Assembly (NCBI GenBank): GCA_002417685.1
Contig: DICP01000058.1
Location: 1 to 10,769, forward strand
Source of the DNA: Candidatus Mesolinea sp. UBA5823
Lineage (GTDB): Bacteria; Chloroflexota; Anaerolineae; Anaerolineales; Anaerolineaceae
Direction of reading: 5' to 3'
DNA length: 10,769 nucleotides
The notes beneath the pieces are model-generated. The model was not told the origin of the DNA. It did no database searches and was given only the letters and a program-made list of their open reading frames with translations. The position numbers and the translations under genes are program-made. Shown here one piece after another: positions 1 through 5,650 of the stretch (its first letter is position 1; the number at the start of each line of letters is the position of its first letter).

Positions 1-206
1 CCAAGCAGATTCAGGAATTTCCCCAGCAAATCTTGAAGGAGGTTGAGCTGGAGGAAACAATGAAAGAGATCAACGCGTTGAACCAGACCATGCTTAACCC
101 TGATCCGCCCAATCAGGCTGCCAGTGCGTCGCTTCCGAATCGCACCCCCACGCATGCTTCTGAGGAGCAGTCTGGAAATGCGCCTAAAGATCTACCCGAA
201 GGCTAA
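1..206 (+). CDS. C-terminal end of a probable TatA/TatB-like protein (partial)
   Basis: An open frame enters from the left edge (first full codon at base 3) and ends at TAA 204-206, leaving 67 residues. It begins KQIQEFPQQILKEVELEETM, an amphipathic charged helix. A Pro/Ser/Thr/Asn-rich, probably disordered tail ending KDLPEG follows. An amphipathic helix followed by a long polar tail is the usual C-terminal layout of TatA/TatB subunits of the twin-arginine translocase, and phrases like 'LPxxLxxEVxLEE' are common in such proteins. This is a family-level impression only, because the diagnostic N-terminal transmembrane helix lies outside the window. No tatC follows; the next gene is a methyltransferase 159 bp away. 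Other coiled-coil or charged-tail proteins cannot be excluded. No clear terminator was found after the stop. Confidence 0.5.
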   Translation, partial: KQIQEFPQQILKEVELEETMKEINALNQTMLNPDPPNQAASASLPNRTPTHASEEQSGNAPKDLPEG

Positions 207-365
207 CTGGTTACTTATTACGCTTATCTCGGTCGGAGAGATTGACTTAAAAGTCTAAAATGTAATTTTTACCCTCTTCTCATTAAAATTGCATTAAGAT
301 TAGCGAGATTTGGCATTGAGCTAAGATATGGCAAAGTTAAATTGTGAAAAGTTGAAGGGTTAAAT

Positions 366-938
366 ATGGAAACAACCCAAATTGTCTTGGTTATTTTTAT
401 CTTGGCTATTGTGCTCTATAATTACAGTGGGTTATATATTTCTCGAAAATCTGGCGCCAAGATCCCTTTTTGGTCAACCATCGTTAAAGGTAAAGACTAT
501 ACCTATTACCTAATTTATGGCTCTTATTTAGCATTATTGATTGCCGGAGTCTTGGTGATCCTCAGAGAAGAATATCGATTACCACTCACCATTGCCGGCT
601 TTGGGGTGATTCTCTTGAGCATCGTCATCAATCTATTGGCGAGGCAGGAACTAGCCCGGAATTGGTCGCCACTGGCCGGCACGAGCGCCGAGCAGCGCCT
701 GATCAAGAGCGGCATTTATGCCCACATTCGACATCCTATTTACACTTCTGCACTCCTTCTTTCGCTCGGCCTTGCCCTGATCACCAGCAGCCTGTGGGGA
801 TTAGTTCTCTTTATACTTGCATTAATCGCATTCGTATTTCGCATTAATACGGAGGAAAAAGCTTTGCTTGCCAAGTTTGGCGTTGAATACCAGGAGTATG
901 CTAAGAAAACTGGAGCATTGCTCCCAAAATTACACTAA
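366..938 (+). CDS. ICMT/PEMT-family membrane methyltransferase
   Basis: This 190-residue integral membrane protein has hydrophobic segments at about residues 5-25, 46-66, 72-92 and 126-158. The C-terminal half carries the family signature: RHP at 122-124 with Tyr126 (IRHPIYTSALL), then a Glu pair at 163-164 (NTEEKALL) and a YxxY element (Y175, Y178). In this family these residues form the S-adenosylmethionine pocket at the cytosolic membrane face. Members methylate lipids or prenylated/isoprenoid carboxylates; the substrate here cannot be told from sequence. The start is supported by a GAAGGG Shine-Dalgarno at 354-359, six bases before ATG 366. The 159-bp upstream spacer is A/T-rich. It contains a TTGACT at 242-247 and a TAAGAT at 322-327, but they do not form a properly spaced promoter pair. 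The gene stands alone, since the next promoter (958-985) starts the pheST unit. Confidence 0.85.
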   Translation: METTQIVLVIFILAIVLYNYSGLYISRKSGAKIPFWSTIVKGKDYTYYLIYGSYLALLIAGVLVILREEYRLPLTIAGFGVILLSIVINLLARQELARNWSPLAGTSAEQRLIKSGIYAHIRHPIYTSALLLSLGLALITSSLWGLVLFILALIAFVFRINTEEKALLAKFGVEYQEYAKKTGALLPKLH

Positions 939-957
939 ACTCGTGTTAATGGCTGCC

Positions 958-985
958 TTGACAAGCACCTTCAAATTCCTATAAT
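958..985 (+). promoter_or_regulatory. Sigma-A type promoter of the pheST unit
   Basis: TTGACA at 958-963 and TATAAT at 980-985 are both perfect consensus hexamers, separated by 16 bp. A transcription start about 7 bases downstream would fall at roughly 992, exactly where the T-box leader begins its first helix (ACAAC, 993-997). Agreement of promoter position and RNA structure makes this the best-supported promoter in the window. Both boxes being consensus implies strong constitutive initiation, leaving control to the leader RNA. Confidence 0.88.
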
Positions 986-991
986 TACCCT

Positions 992-1226
992 AACAACGGA
1001 GAACGAGGAAAGTAGCCCAGCGGGATCCATCAGGGAGGCGCTGCCCCAGACTGAAAGCAGTGCCAGGCGAACACTGGATGAAGTTCCCTCGGGAGTTGTG
1101 TGGGTGAAGCGCAAGTAGTCCGCACCGGGGTTTCCCGTTATAGAATACCTTGAGTGGGTTGCACAGGCAGCCAACAAGGGTGGTACCACGGCAGATTTGC
1201 CCGTCCCTTGAACGGACGGGTTTTTT
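992..1226 (+). promoter_or_regulatory. T-box riboswitch (tRNA-Phe sensing) upstream of pheS
   Basis: The leader carries the conserved T-box element AAGGGTGGTACCACGG at 1176-1191, which in this riboswitch class pairs with the free CCA end of uncharged tRNA. Stem I is visible: base helix ACAAC 993-997 with GTTGT 1095-1099, then CGAGG 1004-1008 with CCTCG 1087-1091. G/A-rich internal bases in between are compatible with a kink-turn. The apical helix is GGCGCTGC 1037-1044 with GCAGTGCC 1057-1064. Directly 5' of CCTCG sits TTC (1084-1086), the expected specifier position, and UUC is a Phe codon, matching the downstream genes. The AGTAG motif (1011-1015) faces it. CCGGGG...CCCG near 1124-1137 resembles Stem III. 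The antiterminator forms CAAGGG 1175-1180 with CCCTTG 1205-1210. The competing terminator is annotated separately. Uncharged tRNA-Phe would favour read-through. Confidence 0.93.
1200..1226 (+). terminator. Regulated intrinsic terminator of the Phe T-box
   Basis: CCCGTCC (1200-1206) pairs with GGACGGG (1214-1220) and is followed by six T (1221-1226). The 5' arm shares bases 1205-1206 with the antiterminator arm CCCTTG (1205-1210), so the two helices are mutually exclusive. That exclusion is the switch mechanism of class I (transcriptional) T-boxes. Confidence 0.93.
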
Positions 1227-1261
1227 ATTGCCTGTTATTATATGGTTGCGATGAGGTAAAA

Positions 1262-2296
1262 ATGACAGATAGAGAAACACAGCTGGAAAATGAAAAAAAA
1301 GAGGCACTCGCTGCGCTGGACGATATTAGAACTACTGAAGGGTTAGAAACCTGGCGCATCGCGCATTTAGGCAAATCCTCACCAGTGATGCAAGCCTTCT
1401 CCGATCTGGGTAAGCTGCCTGTGGAAGAACGCCCGTTGGTTGGGCGGGCTGCAAACACGGTCAAGCAGGCATTGGAGAGCGCTTACGCCGTCAAAAGCGA
1501 GCAGCTTCGGCAAGCAGAGCTAGAACGCACCTTAACCCGTGAGCGCATTGACGTTACCTTGCCTGGCAGAGCCGTGCAGCGCGGACGCCTGCATCCCCTC
1601 AACCAAACTTTGCGCGAAGTCTGCCAGATTTTCCGGGATATGGGCTTTCAGATCTACCGCTCGCCCGAAGTGGAAACGGATGATTTCAACTTTACCTACC
1701 TCAATATGCCGCCATACCATCCTGCCCGTGACATGTGGGACACTTTTTACACCGATAAAGATGGCGTACTTTTGCGCACGCACACTTCGCCAGGGCAGAT
1801 TCATATCATGCGTGAGCGCGCGCCGGAACACATTCGCGCCATTCTGCCCGGTACAACGATGCGCTATGAGCAGCTGACAGCGCGCTCTGAGATTGAGTTC
1901 ATTCAGGTGGAAGTGCTGGTGGTCGGCAAAGGCATTACTTTTGCCGATATGAAGGGTACGCTGACTGATTTTGCGGCGCGGGCTTTTGGCAAAGACGCCC
2001 GCACACGTTTGCGCCCCTCTTACTTCCCATTTACGGAACCGAGCGCTGAGATGGACGTGGAGTGCTTTGTGTGCGGAGGAGAGGGTTGCAATGTGTGCAA
2101 AGGTACCGGATGGTTGGAGATCCTCGGCTGTGGAATGGTGCACCCCACTGTGCTTGAATATGGCGGTTATGACCCGCAAGAATTTTCAGGTTTTGCCGCT
2201 GGCATGGGCATAGACCGCTCCACGCTTATGCGCTACCGCGTAGATGATATTCGTCACTTTCGCAATAATGACATACGCTTCTTGGAACAATTTTAG
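1262..2296 (+). CDS. pheS: Phenylalanine--tRNA ligase alpha subunit
   Basis: The 344-residue catalytic subunit of the heterotetrameric PheRS charges tRNA-Phe with phenylalanine using ATP. An N-terminal coiled-coil region (about 1-90), which in the family contacts tRNA, precedes the class II synthetase core. Core features: motif 1 near HPLNQT (111-116), HPARDMWDTF (153-162), RTHTS (172-176), RPSYFPFTEPSAE (251-263), and motif 3 GMGIDR (314-319). A Cys-rich insert at 268-279 (CFVCGGEGCNVCKG) could hold a metal; similar segments occur in other bacterial PheS. The usual FHQxEG motif reads FIQVEV (213-218), keeping the Gln and Glu but losing His and Gly. The frame is open back to 1154, but that part lies over the T-box terminator. 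ATG 1262 is chosen because GAGG at 1253-1256 is its ribosome-binding site and the resulting length is normal. The gene lies 17 bp from pheT, in the same operon. Confidence 0.97.
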   Translation: MTDRETQLENEKKEALAALDDIRTTEGLETWRIAHLGKSSPVMQAFSDLGKLPVEERPLVGRAANTVKQALESAYAVKSEQLRQAELERTLTRERIDVTLPGRAVQRGRLHPLNQTLREVCQIFRDMGFQIYRSPEVETDDFNFTYLNMPPYHPARDMWDTFYTDKDGVLLRTHTSPGQIHIMRERAPEHIRAILPGTTMRYEQLTARSEIEFIQVEVLVVGKGITFADMKGTLTDFAARAFGKDARTRLRPSYFPFTEPSAEMDVECFVCGGEGCNVCKGTGWLEILGCGMVHPTVLEYGGYDPQEFSGFAAGMGIDRSTLMRYRVDDIRHFRNNDIRFLEQF

Positions 2297-2313
2297 AAGC
2301 TGGAGAGGACCTG

Positions 2314-4851
2314 ATGAAAGCACCTTTAAGCTGGATCAAAGATTATATCGACTTAGATGACTTGAACGTTGAGCAAATCGCTCACTACCTCACCATGATT
2401 GGATTGGAGGTGGAAGGCATTCGGCTGGTAGGTTTGCCAAAGCCTGAAGCTGAGCGGCATGAATTTAATTATGAAGGCCTCTCTTGGGACCGCGAAAAAT
2501 TTGTGGTGGCTGAGGTACTGGAAGTGCTGCCGCACCCCAATGCAGACCGCTTGGTTCTCTGCCGGCTCAACGATGGCATCCAAGAGTTGGTTATCCTCAC
2601 TGGCGCGCCTAACCTCTACCCTTATAAAGGGCAGGGACCTCTCGCTCAGACTCTCAAAGTAGCTTATGCCCGCGAAGGTGCCATGCTCTACGATGGACAC
2701 CAGCCAGGGCAAGTGCTCACCAAGCTCAAACGGGCTGTTATCCGCGGGGTTGAGTCTTTCTCGATGATTTGCTCCGAAAAAGAGCTCGGCATCTCGGATG
2801 AACATGGAGGTGTGATCATTTTGGACGCGGATGCACCAGTGGGAACGCCGCTCGTGGACTATATGGGTGATGCGGTTTTTGATATTTCGATCCTACCCAA
2901 TATGGTGCGCGATGCTTCTATGATTGGGATTGCCCGCGAGTTGGCTGCGGTTACTCGCCGAGAGCTGCGCTTACCTGAAGGCATTCCCTTACCCCAAGGG
3001 GATGCGCTGAGTAAACGCGTTAGCTTAGAAGTACGCAACCCTGAGCTCAACCCGCGCTTTATGCTTGGGATGGTGGAGAATGTGCAAGCGCAGCCCAGCC
3101 CTTATTGGGTGCAGCGCCGGCTGAACCTGGCGGGCATGCGCCCTATCGATGCCTTGGTGGATGCTACCAATTACACCATGTTGGAAACAGGCGAGCCGCT
3201 GCACGCTTTTGACTACGAATTGCTGTGCAAACGTGCTGGCGGCAACCTGCCCAGCATCATCACGCGCACTGCCAAGCAGGGAGAAATGCTGACGCTCTTG
3301 GATGGCACGACCCAGCCATTAGACGAAAGCATGGAAGTCGTCGCAGATAGCGTCGGACCACTCTCCTTGGCGGGCATCATGGGCGGGATGGACTCAGGCA
3401 TTAGTGCGCAAACCCAGCATGTGTTGCTGGAAGCTGCCTCCTGGAATTTCATCAACATCCGCCAGACCCTAAGTAAACTGAAGATTCCTAGCGAAGCGGG
3501 CTGGCGCTTCAGCCGCGGCGTGCACCCCGCACTGGCAGAGCAAGCATTGCGCCTGTGCCTCCTGCGCATGCTCGCCTGGGGTGGCGGAAGGCTTGTTGAA
3601 GGGGTTCTGGATGCCTATTTACTTCCGCCGCAAGACCCGGTGGTCACCCTGACAGAAGAGGAAATCATCAGCCGCTTGGGAGCAGAGATCTCCTTGGAAG
3701 AAGCAGCGAACATACTCACGCGATTAGGTTTTACCTGCACCTTACAAAACGGTCAGCTTACCGCTAAAACGCCACCCATCCGCTTGGATATTGGTGAAGG
3801 CCTGATTGGTAAAGCCAGCCTAATGGAAGAAATTGCTCGCATATATGGCTATGAGCGCATCCCCTCTAAGCGCTTAGCTGTCGAATTGCCAGCGCCGGTA
3901 TTCGATCCGAACCTAGAGACAGAAGAGCGCATCCGCGATATCCTAGTGAGCTTAGGGCTTCAGGATACGGTGGCTTACCGCCAAACCTCGCCACAGCGCG
4001 AGGCGCGCATCCTCCCTAACCAGGCATTGGATCCTGACCTTGCTTATGTGCGTATCAAAAACCCGATCTCACCTGACCGCACGGTCATGCGCAGGAGCGG
4101 GCTTGCCACGATGCTGGAGCTGCTGGAATATAACAGCAAGTTTCGCCCAAGCCTGGCACTATTTGAGATTGGGCCGGTATTCCTCCCGGTAGATGGGCAG
4201 CTTTTACCACGTGAAGCATTGAGGCTGACCGTGGGGATGGCAGGCCTGCGGGAAATACCCACTTGGCAAACCAAAACAGCGGAAAAACGAGACTTCTTTG
4301 ACCTCAAAGGTTTGCTGGAAGCATTTCTCAGGGGTTTGCATCTCCCTGAGGTGAGTTTTCAGCCGGCTGAGCACCCTACTTTTCACCCAGGTAAATGCGC
4401 CCAAGTGCTTTCTGGCGAGCAGGTCTTAGGCGTTTTCGGTGAGCTGCACCCGATGGTGCAGGAGCATTATGAATTTGAAGCTCTTCCGGTTTTAGCTGCG
4501 GAGTTGGATGCTGACCTGCTCGTAGCCCTCAGCCGGGTGGAGTTTGAGCACCAGCCACTTTCAAATTACCCCGCAATGGTCGAAGATATTGCCGTGATCG
4601 TGCCAGAGGAGGTTTCAGCTGCTGCGCTGGAAGCAGCTATCCACCAGGCTGGCGGGAAACTACTGGTAAATGTGCGCTTATTCGACGTTTATCGCGGCGA
4701 AAAGCTTGGGCTCGGGAAGAAGAGTATGGCTTATCAGTTGACTTATCAGGCTTTTGACCACACGCTAACCGATAAGGATGCAGCGACCATTCGCAATCGC
4801 ATTGTACGTGCTTTGGAACGCGAATTTGGGGCGGTATTACGCAGTCAGTAA
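2314..4851 (+). CDS. pheT: Phenylalanine--tRNA ligase beta subunit
   Basis: The 845-residue beta subunit of PheRS is somewhat longer than the usual ~800. The domains appear in standard order. The start MKAPLSWIKDYIDL is typical. An EMAP/OB-type tRNA-binding domain spans about 62-180 (HPNADRL 74-80, GAPN 97-100). The B3/B4 editing domain spans about 238-420 (GEPLHAFD 293-300), B5 about 441-515 (EEIARIYGYERIP 505-517), a catalytic-like core about 530-730, and the C-terminal anticodon-binding FDX-ACB domain about 748-845 (NYPAMVEDIAV, then LTDKDAATIRNRI). The OB domain contains extra residues at about 102-142, which explains much of the added length. The usual NRPD element after it reads NMVRD (196-200). 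ATG 2314 follows GGAGAGG (2302-2308). The gene is co-transcribed with pheS and so is under the same T-box. Confidence 0.97.
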   Translation: MKAPLSWIKDYIDLDDLNVEQIAHYLTMIGLEVEGIRLVGLPKPEAERHEFNYEGLSWDREKFVVAEVLEVLPHPNADRLVLCRLNDGIQELVILTGAPNLYPYKGQGPLAQTLKVAYAREGAMLYDGHQPGQVLTKLKRAVIRGVESFSMICSEKELGISDEHGGVIILDADAPVGTPLVDYMGDAVFDISILPNMVRDASMIGIARELAAVTRRELRLPEGIPLPQGDALSKRVSLEVRNPELNPRFMLGMVENVQAQPSPYWVQRRLNLAGMRPIDALVDATNYTMLETGEPLHAFDYELLCKRAGGNLPSIITRTAKQGEMLTLLDGTTQPLDESMEVVADSVGPLSLAGIMGGMDSGISAQTQHVLLEAASWNFINIRQTLSKLKIPSEAGWRFSRGVHPALAEQALRLCLLRMLAWGGGRLVEGVLDAYLLPPQDPVVTLTEEEIISRLGAEISLEEAANILTRLGFTCTLQNGQLTAKTPPIRLDIGEGLIGKASLMEEIARIYGYERIPSKRLAVELPAPVFDPNLETEERIRDILVSLGLQDTVAYRQTSPQREARILPNQALDPDLAYVRIKNPISPDRTVMRRSGLATMLELLEYNSKFRPSLALFEIGPVFLPVDGQLLPREALRLTVGMAGLREIPTWQTKTAEKRDFFDLKGLLEAFLRGLHLPEVSFQPAEHPTFHPGKCAQVLSGEQVLGVFGELHPMVQEHYEFEALPVLAAELDADLLVALSRVEFEHQPLSNYPAMVEDIAVIVPEEVSAAALEAAIHQAGGKLLVNVRLFDVYRGEKLGLGKKSMAYQLTYQAFDHTLTDKDAATIRNRIVRALEREFGAVLRSQ

Positions 4852-4888
4852 ACCCCTAAGGGTTTGTGCGTAAGTAAAAGATACTTAC
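4850..4888 (+). other. Two small hairpins in the pheT / DsrE-like gene spacer
   Basis: AAACCC (4850-4855) and GGGTTT (4860-4865) form a 6-bp stem with a 4-base loop that overlaps the pheT stop codon. GTAAGTA (4870-4876) and TACTTAC (4882-4888) form a perfect 7-bp stem with a 5-base loop. Neither is followed by a T-run, so they are not standard intrinsic terminators. They could mark mRNA processing, a weak attenuation point, or an operator; the sequence does not decide. Confidence 0.5.
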
Positions 4889-4904
4889 CGAAAAGGATCA
4901 AACA

Positions 4905-5267
4905 ATGGCTGAAGAGAAAAAGAAATATCAAGTAATCTTTCATGTGGATGATTTTGACGAAAAGCGCATCACGCTGGCTTTCAACAACATCGTCAACCTG
5001 ATGGACGACATGCGTTATGAGGAGTTAGAAGTTGAACTGCTGGTCAATGGACCGGCTATTCAGGCTTTCCGCAAAGATAATCAACTTGTCGCTGAGCGCG
5101 TGCGTCAACTTGCCGCTCGCGGAGTCAACGTGATGCTGTGCCGGAATGCCATACACCTTTATGAGATCCCCGAGGAAGAGTTGGTGGAAGAGCGCCAGAT
5201 TGTCCCAGCTGGGGTGAGTGAACTCGTTCGCCGGCAGGCTGAGGGTTGGGCGTACATCCGCCCGTGA
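4905..5267 (+). CDS. DsrE/DsrF-like family small protein
   Basis: This 120-residue soluble protein resembles the DsrE/F superfamily group of COG1416 type. It has a beta-strand start (YQVIFHVDDFD, 8-18), a helix with NNIVNL (27-32), a strand-turn ELLVNGPAI (44-52), then a helix and strand VNVMLCRNAI (74-83). Cys79 lies at the place of the conserved cysteine seen in many family members. It ends PAGVSELVRRQAEGWAYIRP, a typical ending for this group. Characterised DsrE/F relatives act in sulfur relay, but this subgroup is mostly of unknown function and no sulfur genes are near, so a role in sulfur transfer is not claimed. AAAAGGA at 4891-4897 precedes ATG 4905 by seven bases. It follows pheT by 53 bp and may be read from the pheST transcript. 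No terminator is obvious after it. Confidence 0.85.
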   Translation: MAEEKKKYQVIFHVDDFDEKRITLAFNNIVNLMDDMRYEELEVELLVNGPAIQAFRKDNQLVAERVRQLAARGVNVMLCRNAIHLYEIPEEELVEERQIVPAGVSELVRRQAEGWAYIRP

Positions 5268-5311
5268 TCTAAAAATTGCTGGAAGTAGTTGCTTATAAAA
5301 CTGGAAACGTT

Positions 5312-5536
5312 ATGACTTTTAAGAATCAATATGAAATCCAGCGCTTACCTGCAGAATGCGCCCGGTGAGAAGAAGTGGGTCTCTCCGCAGTTATTTCTCT
5401 ATCTCTCGAATTTTATGGGATTTGGAAGCAGAGGACTGGAGCAAACTTCAGCGCTCATCACTTTTATGGCAGAGCTGCGAAGTTATCGACTAAAAAAGCC
5501 GATCGCTTAGACGAACAACCTGTTCTGAGAATGTGA
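5312..5536 (+). pseudogene. Possible decayed or unrecognised small coding region
   Basis: In the 383-bp spacer two overlapping frames are open. Frame A starts at ATG 5312 behind GGAAA. It reads MTFKNQYEIQRLPAECAR, hits TGA at 5366-5368, then stays open for 55 residues (EEVGLSAVISLSLEFYG..., ending at TGA 5534-5536). Frame B is an intact 59-codon frame, ATG 5331 to TAG 5508-5510, beginning MKSSAYLQNAPGEKKW, with no good ribosome-binding site. Frame A looks the more protein-like (an acidic start, then a small-residue amphipathic stretch) and would be a small gene broken by one stop codon. Frame B could be a genuine short gene. I do not recognise either product, and the choice is unsettled; both may be chance. 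Confidence 0.25.
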
Positions 5537-5557
5537 AGCGTTTTTAACCGATGAGCG

Positions 5558-5566
5558 TGTTATAAT
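5558..5566 (+). promoter_or_regulatory. Extended -10 promoter upstream of the aminotransferase gene
   Basis: TGTTATAAT at 5558-5566 is a perfect extended -10 element (TGn-TATAAT) within an A/T-rich stretch (TATAATATATATATG). No TTGACA-like hexamer lies 16-18 bp upstream (the region reads GCGTTTT), as is common for extended -10 promoters. The start point would be about 5573, some ten bases before the hairpin at 5583-5617 and about 78 bases before the aminotransferase ATG. Confidence 0.65.
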
Positions 5567-5582
5567 ATATATATGACCTACT

Positions 5583-5619
5583 AAGGACCAACCTAAGCTC
5601 ACCTGCGGTTGGTCCTTTT
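5583..5619 (+). terminator. Terminator-like hairpin in the aminotransferase 5' leader
   Basis: AAGGACCAACC (5583-5593) and GGTTGGTCCTT (5607-5617) form a perfect 11-bp stem with a 13-base loop. Four T end the structure (5616-5619), followed by AATTT. By shape it is an intrinsic terminator, but it sits between the extended -10 promoter (5558-5566) and the aminotransferase gene, not after a gene. It may terminate transcripts coming from the DsrE-like gene, act as an attenuator, or protect the 5' end of the aminotransferase mRNA. Confidence 0.7.
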
Positions 5620-5650
5620 AATTTAATCTTTTCCAAAAAGGAGCAAACCG

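Noticed and set aside
1154..1261. A 36-residue N-terminal extension of PheS
   Set aside because: The frame is open, but these bases form the T-box element, antiterminator and terminator. ATG 1262 has its own ribosome-binding site and gives a normal PheS length.
1532..2179. A 215-codon frame on the minus strand opposite pheS
   Set aside because: It lies wholly inside the well-supported pheS gene, shows no recognisable motif, and is explained by the codon bias of the sense strand.
5363..5390. Selenocysteine recoding at TGA 5366
   Set aside because: The bases after the TGA do not form a convincing bacterial SECIS hairpin, and the surrounding frame has no known selenoprotein motif.
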